Shown: positions 23,981-32,963 of the stretch, piece by piece
How the letters are laid out: every line of letters begins with the position of its first letter
Position numbering within the stretch: position 1 is the first letter of the stretch
Source of the DNA: Candidatus Pacearchaeota archaeon
GTDB taxonomy: Archaea; Nanobdellota; Nanobdellia; Pacearchaeales; GW2011-AR1
Assembly: GCA_016188825.1 (NCBI GenBank)
Contig: JACPHA010000012.1
Span: 1 to 56,680 of the forward strand
Direction of reading: 5' to 3'
DNA length: 56,680 nt
Translations under genes and position numbers: made by a program
Notes under the pieces: model-generated
Told to the model about the DNA's origin: nothing
Seen by the model: only the letters and a program-made list of their open reading frames with translations
Databases searched by the model: none

Positions 23981-26551
23981 TCATTCCTTTTTCTCATTAT
24001 CCGGCATTTCAGAATCAACATCCACAGCATCATGCAGCGGGGGAATGTCCTTCTTTTCTTTGTCAGGGTCTCCTGGATTATATTCTCCGCCGTTTTCATC
24101 TTCCAATTCTTTCAATATTTTCTCCTCAATATCAATATTTTCAACATTGTCTTGCGCCATGAGAGGAACCTTTAAGTTTTTCATTTCCATTTCCCTTTCA
24201 AATTTTTCTTTGTCTTTATTTTCTTCTTGATGACTAACAATCACTTTATCTTCGATAGTTTTTTCCTCTCTCTGTTCTACACTTTTTTCAGCTTCAATTC
24301 TTGCAACCAGTTCGCTGACTTTTCTCGCCGCGTCTGCATTGACAGAAATGCTGTCTATTCCATTTTCAACCAAAAATCTTGCCATGTCCTCTCTGCTTCC
24401 TGCCTGCCCGCAAATGCTAGTTTGCACGCCATATCTCTTGCAAACATGTATTACATACTTTATCGAACTCAAAACAGCAGGATGCATTTCAGTATAAATA
24501 TGCTGCACTTCTGGATTGTTCCTGTCAATAGCCAATGTAAACTGCGTTAAGTCATTTGTTCCAAAGCTGATAAAATCAATTCCTTCTTTGCACAGCTCCT
24601 CTATAACTTGCACTGCGGCCGGCGTCTCAACCATTATTCCCATTCTTACATTTTTAGGCATTCCTATTTCTCTAGCAAACTTCTTTGTCTCTCTGACCTC
24701 TTCAACACTGATTAATTGAGGCATCATAATCCCAATTTTTTTATCAGGAAAATCATCAGCAACTTCTTTTATTGCAGTTAACTCGGCTTTCAATATTTCA
24801 GGATGTTTCAGACTAAATCTAATCCCGTGATCCCCCAACATAGGATTTCCTTCAACTATTTGCGGAGCCCCGTCAAGATGAACAAATTCATCGCTTCTTA
24901 TGTCAGAAGTTCTAACCCAAACCTCATGGAAATGCGAAGTAATTTCCTTGACGCCATCATAGATTATCTTGACATAATCTTTTATTCTTCCATTTTTTTC
25001 AAACTTCAAAGGATGTTTGCCGCTTGCCGCAATAATTCCTTCTAACCTAGTTAGTCCAACAGCTTTTGCTCTTGTTCTCGCCGCCCTTTCTGCAAAATGC
25101 GGAATATCAATTATAACTTTTATTTCAGTCCTGGTGTCAACAACGGGCTCAATCACTATCAGCTTTGTTTCTCCCTTTCCTCGATAAACTTTTCCAGAAC
25201 TCCCATCAACAGTTATAACCTCTCCTTCTTTCAACCTTTTAGTCGCTGTTTCAGTTCCGACCACACACGGAATCCCCATTTCCCGGGATACAATTGCCGC
25301 GTGACTTGTTATTCCTCCTTCATCAGTCACGATAGCCGCAGCTTTTTCCATGCTGACAACCATGTCAGGATTTGTCATTTCAGTCACAAGAACATCTCCC
25401 GGTTTTACTTTTTCCAGCTCGCTCAAGTCATGAACAATCCTAACAATTCCTGAAGCTGCTCCCGGGCTTGCTCCCAAGCCAGAAAGCAAAACCTCTCCAG
25501 AAATTTCTCCTCTCGCGCTTTCTTTATGGGTTGTTGTTACTGGTCTGCTTTGCACAATAAAAATTCCATCTTTATCAATGGCAAATTCTATGTCCTGCGG
25601 TTTTCCGTAATGCTTCTCCAATTCTTTTGAATATTGTGCAAGTCTTTTTATTTCATAACTATCCAGAACTCTTGAGTCAGCTTTTTCCTCATTCAAATTA
25701 ATAGTTTTGTTTTTCCCGTCATTATCTCTTATCATCGCAATTTTTTTATTAGAAACTTCAATTGCAAGAATTTTAAAATTATCTAAATCAGGCGAAACAA
25801 CATAATGGTCTGGCTTTATTTTTCCTGAAACAATGCCTTCTCCTAAACCAAAAACCGCCTCTATCACAATTGTCTTGTCATTGCTCGTCGGATTCTGCGA
25901 AAATATAACTCCAGATTTTTCAGAATTAACCATTTTCTGAACAACCACAGCCAAATATGCCTTATTATGGTCAAAACCCTTTTTTGTCCTGTAATAAATT
26001 GCTCTTGCAGTAAATAATGAGGACATGCACTTTTTTACACTCTCTAAAAGCTGTTTTTTGCCTCTCACATTGACATAAGTATCCTGCTGTCCTGCAAAAC
26101 TTGCGTCTGCCAAATCCTCTGTTGTTGCACTCGAGCGAACAGCCACAAAGGGTTCATCATGTTTTTTTAAAATCCTGCTGACATCTGCGCTTTCTTCTTT
26201 TCTCGCTCCCAATATCTCATAAGTCTCGACAATTTCTTCTTCCAACTCTTTAGGCATCTCAGCTGTTTCAATAATCTCCCTTATTTTTCTCGATGCCTTG
26301 TTCAAAGCCTCAGTATTTTCAACATCAAGATTCGAAAGTATATGCTTTATGTCTTCATCAACTTTTGTTTTTCTGATAAAATAAGCATACGCTTGCGCCG
26401 TTATGACAAATCCTGGAGGCACAGGCATTTTAATATTATACATCTCTGCCAAGCTCGCTCCCTTCCCGCCCGCGATAGCAACATCTTTATTGCTTAATTC
26501 AGAAAACCATTTTACAAAACTCTCTTCTTTGCCGTCCTCTTTTGCTCTCAT
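23981..26551 (-). CDS. ppsA: Phosphoenolpyruvate synthase (pyruvate, water dikinase)
   Basis: Catalyses pyruvate + ATP + H2O to PEP + AMP + Pi, the entry to gluconeogenesis. The N-terminal ATP-grasp half has KDVAIAGGKGASLAEM, AVRSSATTEDL and SFAGQQDTYVNV. The swivelling domain has the phosphohistidine site GGITSHAAIVSREMGIPCVVG, and the C-terminal TIM barrel has FISFGTNDLTQFTLAIDR and the catalytic Cys in SICGQAGSR. The ATG at 26551 is preferred over one six codons upstream, because MRAKEDG fits family starts. About 90 extra residues at the C-terminus are highly acidic and not part of the enzyme fold. Confidence 0.96.
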   Translation of the reverse strand: MRAKEDGKEESFVKWFSELSNKDVAIAGGKGASLAEMYNIKMPVPPGFVITAQAYAYFIRKTKVDEDIKHILSNLDVENTEALNKASRKIREIIETAEMPKELEEEIVETYEILGARKEESADVSRILKKHDEPFVAVRSSATTEDLADASFAGQQDTYVNVRGKKQLLESVKKCMSSLFTARAIYYRTKKGFDHNKAYLAVVVQKMVNSEKSGVIFSQNPTSNDKTIVIEAVFGLGEGIVSGKIKPDHYVVSPDLDNFKILAIEVSNKKIAMIRDNDGKNKTINLNEEKADSRVLDSYEIKRLAQYSKELEKHYGKPQDIEFAIDKDGIFIVQSRPVTTTHKESARGEISGEVLLSGLGASPGAASGIVRIVHDLSELEKVKPGDVLVTEMTNPDMVVSMEKAAAIVTDEGGITSHAAIVSREMGIPCVVGTETATKRLKEGEVITVDGSSGKVYRGKGETKLIVIEPVVDTRTEIKVIIDIPHFAERAARTRAKAVGLTRLEGIIAASGKHPLKFEKNGRIKDYVKIIYDGVKEITSHFHEVWVRTSDIRSDEFVHLDGAPQIVEGNPMLGDHGIRFSLKHPEILKAELTAIKEVADDFPDKKIGIMMPQLISVEEVRETKKFAREIGMPKNVRMGIMVETPAAVQVIEELCKEGIDFISFGTNDLTQFTLAIDRNNPEVQHIYTEMHPAVLSSIKYVIHVCKRYGVQTSICGQAGSREDMARFLVENGIDSISVNADAARKVSELVARIEAEKSVEQREEKTIEDKVIVSHQEENKDKEKFEREMEMKNLKVPLMAQDNVENIDIEEKILKELEDENGGEYNPGDPDKEKKDIPPLHDAVDVDSEMPDNEKKE

Positions 26552-26646
26552 GATAAAAATAATAAACAAGAGTTAATAAATATTATGCACCAATTGTTGT
26601 AATTTAATACAAAAAACTATATAAACCTAAAATTTAATTTGATTGA

Positions 26647-27042
26647 ATGGCTAAAAGTTTCATGGACAAGTATTCTGATTCTTTCTATTTTATATTCAGA
26701 GTTGCTGTCGGTTTGCTTTTCATGCAACACGGCATTCAAAAATTATTCGGGGGTTTAGGAGGCACAAAAGTTGAATCTTTAGTTAGTTTATTTGGCTTGG
26801 CAGGAATAATAGAATTTTTCGGTGGAATATTAATTGCCCTAGGTTTATTCACAAGATTTCTTGCCTTTATTTCTGGAGCGGAAATGGTTGGTGCATGGTT
26901 CATCGCACATGCTAAACAGGGGTGGATACCAATAATCAACCTTGGCGAGCTTGCTCTGCTTTATCTAGCCTGCTTTTTGGTAATTCTCTCCCAAGGCCCA
27001 GGAATTTACGCATTAGATAACTTGTTTGAGAAAAAACGCTGA
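26647..27042 (+). CDS. DoxX family membrane protein (131 aa)
   Basis: A four-helix DoxX/DoxD-like membrane protein: FRVAVGLLFMQHGIQKLFGG, GIIEFFGGILIALGLFTRFLAF, GAEMVGAWFIAH, LGELALLYLACFLVILSQG. Family members are implicated in redox or quinone-linked processes, but the function here is open. Length is normal. It is divergent from ppsA with 95 bases between starts. Confidence 0.9.
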   Translation: MAKSFMDKYSDSFYFIFRVAVGLLFMQHGIQKLFGGLGGTKVESLVSLFGLAGIIEFFGGILIALGLFTRFLAFISGAEMVGAWFIAHAKQGWIPIINLGELALLYLACFLVILSQGPGIYALDNLFEKKR

Positions 27043-27403
27043 TTTAATATATTAACAAATGGTGATTGGCCGTTTTTCGCACCAAACTGCCTATTTTGAT
27101 GCACAATTAATCTCATGTAATCTTGAATAATTATCCAATAACATCGATAAAATCTATTGGTGGGGGTTGTTATTAAACAATATTTCAATTACTTGCACAC
27201 ATTTTTCATAATTTTGTCGTCTACTGATATCAAAAAGTCCTTGTGTGTGTTTGGACTTTTGGACACCAAGAATTCTGACAATTAAATTCTTGACATGTTC
27301 AAGGAACTTCTGTCAGGTTCCTTGACATAAACAATCTGGTCCGTTAATCACATAATCACCAATAAATTTAATATAATTTATAAATCTCTCGATTTTTTTA
27401 TGT
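27043..27403. repeat. 361-base gap with the 68-bp repeat, copy B, plus a third hairpin (27229-27329)
   Basis: Bases 27229-27296 are identical to copies A and C. This copy alone continues with a third hairpin, TCAAGGAAC (27299-27307)/GTTCCTTGA (27316-27324), its arm again followed by CA. Its loop TTCTGTCAG resembles the CTGACA loop of hairpin 2, so the element looks modular. The gap lies between convergent DoxX and L10e genes; nothing else was recognised in it. Confidence 0.85.
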
Positions 27404-27949
27404 TTAATTGTGCCTAACCTTCTCCCAAACAACCTTGCTCTTGCAAGGCACTTTTGACTTAACATCTATCAAAACCTGTCTTGCAACTCGTGCGGCTCTT
27501 TCATTTGTGCAAGAAACAAAAAATATTTCTTTTCCAGGATTCACAATAGCCGCTCTGCCCACAGTAACACCAAAAGAATGTTTCATTCCACTTGATAATC
27601 TGTCTGCTCCTGCAACCGCCGCAACACTTTTATTTTCTCTTAAAATATGGTGCGGATAAACCATGATTGAAAAATAATAGTTTCCCGGAATTTCATTATC
27701 TAATTTTTTATTCACCTGCATCCTGCCTGCTTCCAATGCATTATCTCTGATTTGAACTTTTTCACCCGCAACTAGCTTGACAGAATATTCATGCTTCCCA
27801 TGATTAAATCCCTGCTGGTCTCCCATGTTAAACTTTGTTATCTTACTCTGCGGAATGCTTTTTATATATGCCTTATCTCTTCTTCCAGATTTCCTTGTGT
27901 AAGGTCTTACTTTCTTCTTTGAATATGCCAGTGCTTTTCTCAATCCCAT
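27404..27949 (-). CDS. rpl10e: Large-subunit ribosomal protein L10e (uL16)
   Basis: A 181-aa ribosomal protein near the peptidyl-transferase/5S region. Family motifs: PYTRKSGRRDKAYIKSIPQS, KITKFNMGD, VQIRDNALEAGRMQVNK, YYFSIMVYPHHILRENK, GADRLSSGMKHSFG. The start at 27949 (MGLRKALAY) is chosen over an upstream Met because it lies one base after the stop of the preceding gene and matches family N-termini. It is last in the operon eL33 - unknown - L10e. Confidence 0.95.
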   Translation of the reverse strand: MGLRKALAYSKKKVRPYTRKSGRRDKAYIKSIPQSKITKFNMGDQQGFNHGKHEYSVKLVAGEKVQIRDNALEAGRMQVNKKLDNEIPGNYYFSIMVYPHHILRENKSVAAVAGADRLSSGMKHSFGVTVGRAAIVNPGKEIFFVSCTNERAARVARQVLIDVKSKVPCKSKVVWEKVRHN

Positions 27950-27950
27950 T

Positions 27951-28211
27951 TTAATTTCCCTCCGCTTTTTTTTTAGAAATATTCGGAAAATTGACTTCTT
28001 CAACAATTACATCTTTTCTATTAGCCCATCTTTCCGGATTTTTCTCCGCCAGTTCAATTATTCTATTAATAACTCCTTGTCTTCCTCTACCATCAATGGT
28101 TGAAACTTTAAATTCAGGCAACCTTAGTGAATAAACTTTATCGTCCTCTAGCTCATTTGCATTAATTCTTTTGCCCTCATAAACGACAAATATTTCTCTC
28201 CTTTCTTCCAT
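27951..28211 (-). CDS. Unrecognised protein between eL33 and L10e (86 aa)
   Basis: Not recognised; it does not match L31e, which is much more basic. The body is EIFVVYEGKRINANELEDDK, YSLRLPEFKVSTIDGRGR, QGVINRIIELAEKNPERWAN and KDVIVEEVNFP, a mixed alpha/beta fold. The start at 28211 is placed one base after the eL33 stop, with a GGAGG site 11 bases before it inside the eL33 coding sequence. The stop lies one base before L10e. The tight spacing implies co-translation and a translation-related role (inference). Confidence 0.75.
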   Translation of the reverse strand: MEERREIFVVYEGKRINANELEDDKVYSLRLPEFKVSTIDGRGRQGVINRIIELAEKNPERWANRKDVIVEEVNFPNISKKKAEGN

Positions 28212-28212
28212 T

Positions 28213-28500
28213 CTACTTCTTTCCTCCATGATGTTCATGACTTTCTTCCTTAACTTCAATCTCGCTAGTTATCGCTTGCCCAGGCAAGCCTTTTTCAAAT
28301 ATTGCCCTGACAATTCCCTTGTTGCCATGTGCATCACTTATCTTTCCTTTTATTATTTTTCCACTAGACGACTTCCACTCAACATATCTCCCAGACATTT
28401 TTTTCGCCTCATCCCTTGATGTTAAGCCCATGTCCAACAGGTAGTGCCTCTCGTGTATTCTCTTCTTTCCCCGTCTGAACTGCACAACAATTCCTTTCAT
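28213..28500 (-). CDS. rpl35ae: Large-subunit ribosomal protein eL33 (L35Ae)
   Basis: A 95-aa protein with the L35Ae pattern: VVQFRRGKKRIHERHYLLD, AKKMSGRYVEWKSSSGKIIK, GKISDAHGNKGIVRAIFEKG, LPGQAITSEIEV. An extra acidic/His tail (EESHEHHGGKK) ends the protein. That tail also encodes the GGAGG site used by the following gene. It is first in a three-gene operon. Confidence 0.92.
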   Translation of the reverse strand: MKGIVVQFRRGKKRIHERHYLLDMGLTSRDEAKKMSGRYVEWKSSSGKIIKGKISDAHGNKGIVRAIFEKGLPGQAITSEIEVKEESHEHHGGKK

Positions 28501-28582
28501 TTTTTAATTTTATACATTTATTTAATTTAGTAAATTATCTTACAAAATTAGGTTTTTAAAGTTGTTGCTTTTTCCTCAATAA

Positions 28583-29590
28583 TTATGAGCACAAATGTCC
28601 TGTTGGTTTAATTGGAGCATACGAACCCAAGTTGCTGACCGCATCATTCCTATCATTGCTATCTGTGGTGCCGTCTGCATTAATGTCGCTCCTATAATTA
28701 TTAGTTCCAAAATCTGCGGAAATATAGGATAAATCTCCAATGTCTGTAAAAGTGTCATTATTAGCATCTCCATAAACAACTGCGTAATCTATCTTAAAGT
28801 TATTAACTTCGGAAAATCCTCCAGTATTGCGCACAGAATACCATCTTTGGTTTTGCAAAACAATACCATTTTCTGTCATCCTTAAATCATTTCCAGTTAC
28901 TGCAAAGGTAAATGATCCAGACAAATCTGTTCCATAATTGCCGCCATCTAAGATTTCTTGGATTAATATCTGTCCAGTTCCAGGAAGAGTTATGGCATGG
29001 TCAAATCTTAGCAAGATTGTATTATTTTTAATCCTCGGAAGAGTGCTATCACACGCTGGTTCTGCACTGCTCAAAGTTGCCGGTGTTTGAGATATTTCAC
29101 TTCCGCTTGCTCCTACCTCTCTAATTTCATAATCATCACTTGGAATTTGGGCCTTTTTTGTATTTCCTTCCTCGTCAAATATTGCAGCAAAAACAGAAAT
29201 TTTTGTGATATTATCGGTCAAACCATAATCAGCACCGTTAATCACCACGCTAATTCTCTCTAACTCATTCATCTTAGTTGTGTTATAATTATATACTGCA
29301 GCCATATTTCCGTTTTTATCCTCGACAGAAAAAACAGGAAAAGTATTTACATCTCCTCCACCTGTTTCTCTCTCGGCAAAGAAAGTTACACTTTTCCCAT
29401 CCACACTTGGAACAACACTATTAGCAACTATCGAGTATCTTATCTCAAGCAATTTTGATTCTGAGCCCAAAGCACTGCCGCTGCGCCCAATCGTGCCTCT
29501 GATAAATGTCCAAACAAGACCAATAGCAACCAAAGCGAGCAAAACAATTAATACCGTCGTAACGATTTCACTCAAACCTCTTTTTTTCAT
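28583..29590 (-). CDS. Pilin-like surface protein with a dockerin-like C-terminus (335 aa)
   Basis: The N-terminus KKRGLSEIVTTVLIVLLALVA is a type IV pilin-like or archaellin-like signal and hydrophobic helix. Residues about 30-165 form a beta domain shared with the next gene (FPVFSVEDKNGNMAAVYNYN, MNELERISVVI). The C-terminus holds two calcium-loop repeats of dockerin type, GDANNDTFTDIGDLSYISAD and SDINADGTTDSNDRNDAVSN. Dockerins bind cohesins or calcium in surface complexes. No cohesin was recognised here. It is paralogous to, and 31 bases downstream of, the gene at 29622-30725. Confidence 0.78.
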   Translation of the reverse strand: MKKRGLSEIVTTVLIVLLALVAIGLVWTFIRGTIGRSGSALGSESKLLEIRYSIVANSVVPSVDGKSVTFFAERETGGGDVNTFPVFSVEDKNGNMAAVYNYNTTKMNELERISVVINGADYGLTDNITKISVFAAIFDEEGNTKKAQIPSDDYEIREVGASGSEISQTPATLSSAEPACDSTLPRIKNNTILLRFDHAITLPGTGQILIQEILDGGNYGTDLSGSFTFAVTGNDLRMTENGIVLQNQRWYSVRNTGGFSEVNNFKIDYAVVYGDANNDTFTDIGDLSYISADFGTNNYRSDINADGTTDSNDRNDAVSNLGSYAPIKPTGHLCS

Positions 29591-29621
29591 CTATTTAATA
29601 AATTTCTTTTATTTAAAAAGC

Positions 29622-30725
29622 TTACGAGCAACCCCTTGTCCTGTTTAAATTCACACAGCCCTGATTAGTATCAAAAATATTCCCGGAACCAATAGTATTT
29701 ATATCATTTGAACAAAATAAATCACCACCATTTCCGCAGACAAAATTGTTACTAATTACAGAGTTCTCAGGGTTGTTGACGGTTGTTGAGTTCACAAAAG
29801 AGGTAGAAGCACCAATGTAAATCCCAACACCCCAAGATTCTAATAATTTATTGTTTTCAATCCTGTTATCAGAGCCCCCTAACAAGAGAACTCCGATAGC
29901 CCCTGCGTAACCGTCATTCCCGCTATTATTTATCGTGTTATTAAAAATCAAAGACTTATTTGTTTCTTGAATCCAGAAACCAAAAAAACCTCTAATATCG
30001 AAATTTCTGATTATAGCATATTTTAAGCCCTGGCTAAAAACCGCCCCATTCGTAATACCACATCCTAAACAATTAATTGTGTGCCCCCGTCCATCAAGTG
30101 TTACATCATCTGCACTAATATGGAAACACTGGGGCTGGGAGTCAGAAGAATTTAAAACTATAAAATCTATATCTTTTGTCAGCCTATACTCTGTATTTTC
30201 CTTGTCAAGTGTTCCGCATTTATCAATATAAACAACTTGTTTTTGAAATGTGGAAGCATCATAAACATCACTCGGATCTCTTGTGGTTATTACCTCGCCC
30301 GCCTTGTTGAAAGTGGCCGGATAGACAAGAATTCTTTTCAAACTTTCTTCATATCCAAAACCATGCTCTTTATTTTTAATATCTATTTTTACTCTTTCTA
30401 ATTCATTGACCGGAGTATTATTATATTTATAAACTGCCATTCTATTATCTTTTTCATCTTCAAAAACAAAAACCGGGAAAACAGCAGCAGAGCTTCCTAC
30501 AGGATCTCGCTCAACAAAAAATAAAACATCATTGTTCCATCTTAACCTCATTGTGTTATCAATAATCGAAAAGCTTGTTCCAAAAAGTCTTGTTTCTTCC
30601 TCAATATCTTCGCCCGCCCTGAAAAGAACATTCCGTAAAAAAACCCATATGAGTGCTATTGCAACTAAAGCCAGAAGCACAATTATTACAGTAGTCACAA
30701 TATCACTCAACCCTCTTTTATTCAT
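29622..30725 (-). CDS. Pilin-like surface protein with a right-handed beta-helix C-terminus (367 aa)
   Basis: The N-terminus NKRGLSDIVTTVIIVLLALV and the following beta domain (FPVFVFEDEKDNRMAVYKYN, VNELERVKIDI) are paralogous to the protein at 28583. After residue about 165 comes a parallel beta-helix with NosD-like repeats: YRLTKDIDFIVLNS, DVTLDGRGHTINCLG, NKSLIFNNTINNSG, DNRIENNKLLESWGVGIYI, ENSVISNNFVCGNGG. Beta-helices commonly bind polysaccharide or act as adhesins. Cys residues near the end could form disulfides. It is first in a two-gene pilin-like cluster. Confidence 0.78.
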   Translation of the reverse strand: MNKRGLSDIVTTVIIVLLALVAIALIWVFLRNVLFRAGEDIEEETRLFGTSFSIIDNTMRLRWNNDVLFFVERDPVGSSAAVFPVFVFEDEKDNRMAVYKYNNTPVNELERVKIDIKNKEHGFGYEESLKRILVYPATFNKAGEVITTRDPSDVYDASTFQKQVVYIDKCGTLDKENTEYRLTKDIDFIVLNSSDSQPQCFHISADDVTLDGRGHTINCLGCGITNGAVFSQGLKYAIIRNFDIRGFFGFWIQETNKSLIFNNTINNSGNDGYAGAIGVLLLGGSDNRIENNKLLESWGVGIYIGASTSFVNSTTVNNPENSVISNNFVCGNGGDLFCSNDINTIGSGNIFDTNQGCVNLNRTRGCS

Positions 30726-30852
30726 GATTTATATAATTAATCCTTATTTAAAAATCCTACTAAAAACTAGACGATGATTTGCATAAATATATATTGAGCT
30801 TTTTAAATTAATTTATCTGTGGCAATTTAATATTCACGGTTCTAAAGTTTTA

Positions 30853-32709
30853 CTAAAACTCCACGCTAAATTCCCCCAACTCCTTCTTCAAAATTTCCAT
30901 GACTTGAGAAGGCACATTAAACTTGAATCTTTCTTTTGTATTATCCAAGGCAGACTCAAATTCTTTCCTGTCAACATCCGTTAATTTTTTATTTTCTAAA
31001 TCAATTTTTCTTATTTTACCTTCGTCAACAACAAAAAAGCCCTTGTCTGTAGCAACTATCTCTGCTTTCTTTTCCCCATGTTGGATTATCATTATTCCTC
31101 TTTCTGCGGCGACAAGCTCTTTTCTCTGCAAGTATTCTGTCAGAGCCTCAATCAAATCAGAAGACTCGCGCATTGTTCTCTGCATTTCAGTCAGGGCCAG
31201 CTTCTTGCTTCCTTTATCTTTCGACTTCAATTTCGCAACTTCTTTTGCTATGCTTAGCATTCTTTCCTGAATCCTGCCCTTGTCTATCATCTCTTTTTCA
31301 AAATCTTTGACCAGTTCATCCTGTCCCTTTGGCCCGAAAATTTTTGTCATCAGAGAAAATGTTTCTTCATGAATCTTCTCTGCCTGTTTTTCTTGAATTT
31401 TTTTCTCTAACTTTTCCCTTAATTCTTTCATTTTATTTGAATAATCTTTAGATTCCTGAACCAAGGCATCGATGTCCTTTCCAGGAATATCTTTTAATTT
31501 GCCGTGCTCATAATCTTTGTAAAGCTTTACAACTTTCTCCAATGTCTTTATTTCTTTTTCTGTCATAACTTTTTCTTTATCAACCAAAACTTCTTTAACT
31601 TCCTGCACAATTGTTTTTGGAACTGGAGGCGCATGCCCGGCAAGCATCATCATTGCCTGGGTGGGCGTAACAACACCCCAATAAACATCAACCATCGCAT
31701 CCATCAGTCTTCTCTTCACAATCTCTTCTGTTCTGTCGCCTTCTTTCATATAAAGGTCAATCGCTTCTGGGCTGGGTTTTATCCTTCCCATCTGCAAAAG
31801 CCTCTTCCAAGGTATGAAAGTTCCTCGGTCATACAGCGGCACTCCGTCTCTGATAAAAGTGAACATCACGGGCTGGGCGTCTTTAACAGACTGCCAGAAG
31901 TCAGTAAGCAAATAAACCTGAACATTTAAAATATTCTTAACTCCAGCCAAAACAGTCGCTTCTTTCACAAACTCATAAACAATCTTTCCTCTCAATTTCT
32001 CTAACAGTTCAATTCTAGACATTCTCTTCACGTCGGTATCGTCAATTATGACAAAAGTGTCAACATCACTTGTCTTATCTGCAGTTCCTCGCACAAGACT
32101 GCCCCCAATTGCATAAGTCGCCACATAATGAATTCTTCCCACATTTAGCCAATTCAAAACAAGTGTTTTGTGAATATTTGCAGCCCTCAAAGCTCCTAAA
32201 AAACCATTATCATACAAAGGAAAACTCGCAGAAATTGCGTCCAAAAATTCAAACTTTGAATCCAAGCCATAATTCCATAAATCAATCTCAGATGTCTTTA
32301 TATGAACCCACAAATTCTCTCCGGATTCTTTTGCATATTTCACAACCTCCGGTTTTATTTTATTCATATTTTTATACTGCTCTTCCGGAATAATCATGAT
32401 TGCATGTATCGGCTTCGTGGCCACAATTTCCTTAGGAATATTTTCATCCTCCTCAAACATAGGGAAAGATGTCGGTGGAAGAATTCCTATCGCTCTTGTA
32501 AAATTAAATTTCTTAACAATTTTTTTCTTAAAATCTTCTAACTTATTCTTCAGTTTCTCGAAGTCGATTATGTGTTTTGCATGCGCTTGTTGTTCAGTTC
32601 CTTTACCCGCTAAAGAAGGCATCCCGCCAGTTTCAGGAACCAGCTTCCCGTCATATTTTTTAACTCCAGCCAAACTATCAACCAAATTTCCTTTTTTCTT
32701 GCTTTCCAT
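30853..32709 (-). CDS. Nucleotidyltransferase-domain protein (618 aa)
   Basis: The central part carries a Pol beta-type nucleotidyltransferase core: GGSLVRGTADKTSDVDTFVI at 202-221 gives the GGS and DxD motifs. The flanking regions are helical and charged, with a coiled-coil-like segment (about 405-480) and a long C-terminal region. The exact substrate is unknown; it may modify RNA, nucleotides or proteins. An N-terminal tail (DSLAGVKKYDGKLVPETGG) looks disordered. A 34-aa reading frame lies 36 bases upstream on the same strand. Confidence 0.75.
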   Translation of the reverse strand: MESKKKGNLVDSLAGVKKYDGKLVPETGGMPSLAGKGTEQQAHAKHIIDFEKLKNKLEDFKKKIVKKFNFTRAIGILPPTSFPMFEEDENIPKEIVATKPIHAIMIIPEEQYKNMNKIKPEVVKYAKESGENLWVHIKTSEIDLWNYGLDSKFEFLDAISASFPLYDNGFLGALRAANIHKTLVLNWLNVGRIHYVATYAIGGSLVRGTADKTSDVDTFVIIDDTDVKRMSRIELLEKLRGKIVYEFVKEATVLAGVKNILNVQVYLLTDFWQSVKDAQPVMFTFIRDGVPLYDRGTFIPWKRLLQMGRIKPSPEAIDLYMKEGDRTEEIVKRRLMDAMVDVYWGVVTPTQAMMMLAGHAPPVPKTIVQEVKEVLVDKEKVMTEKEIKTLEKVVKLYKDYEHGKLKDIPGKDIDALVQESKDYSNKMKELREKLEKKIQEKQAEKIHEETFSLMTKIFGPKGQDELVKDFEKEMIDKGRIQERMLSIAKEVAKLKSKDKGSKKLALTEMQRTMRESSDLIEALTEYLQRKELVAAERGIMIIQHGEKKAEIVATDKGFFVVDEGKIRKIDLENKKLTDVDRKEFESALDNTKERFKFNVPSQVMEILKKELGEFSVEF

Positions 32710-32745
32710 TTTTATATCAATTTTTTTATTTATTTAAAGTTATGC

Positions 32746-32850
32746 TCATATTGTCTGCATTCTCTTTATTACCTGCTTGTGACCAATATCAACAAATCTC
32801 TCCGCAGGTTCAAATAAAGCCTCAGTCATTATCTCATACTTTCTTGCCAT
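32746..32850 (-). CDS. Possible 34-aa gene upstream of the nucleotidyltransferase
   Basis: A short reading frame beginning MARKYEIMTEALFEPAERFV and ending KRMQTI. The residue composition is protein-like. A TATA-like TTTATAAAC lies about 20-28 bases before the ATG. It ends 36 bases before the nucleotidyltransferase start, so it may be a leader peptide or small partner. It is too short to be sure. Confidence 0.45.
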   Translation of the reverse strand: MARKYEIMTEALFEPAERFVDIGHKQVIKRMQTI

Positions 32851-32963
32851 TTTTTTAATAAAATACCTTGTTTATAAACCTTTTTATTGTAACCACTTTT
32901 TAGTAATCTTAAAGATAATTATTTCGTCCTTTAATTTAAATAATCCTTTCTCTTTTTTGCTCT

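Noticed and set aside
27404-28006. Upstream ATG (28006) and L15e identity for the gene ending at 27404
   Set aside because: The sequence matches L10e motifs (NALEAGRM, YPHHILRENK), not L15e, and the upstream start overlaps the preceding gene.
27951-28211. 86-aa gene as ribosomal protein L31e
   Set aside because: L31e is a short very basic protein with a different pattern; no motif agrees.
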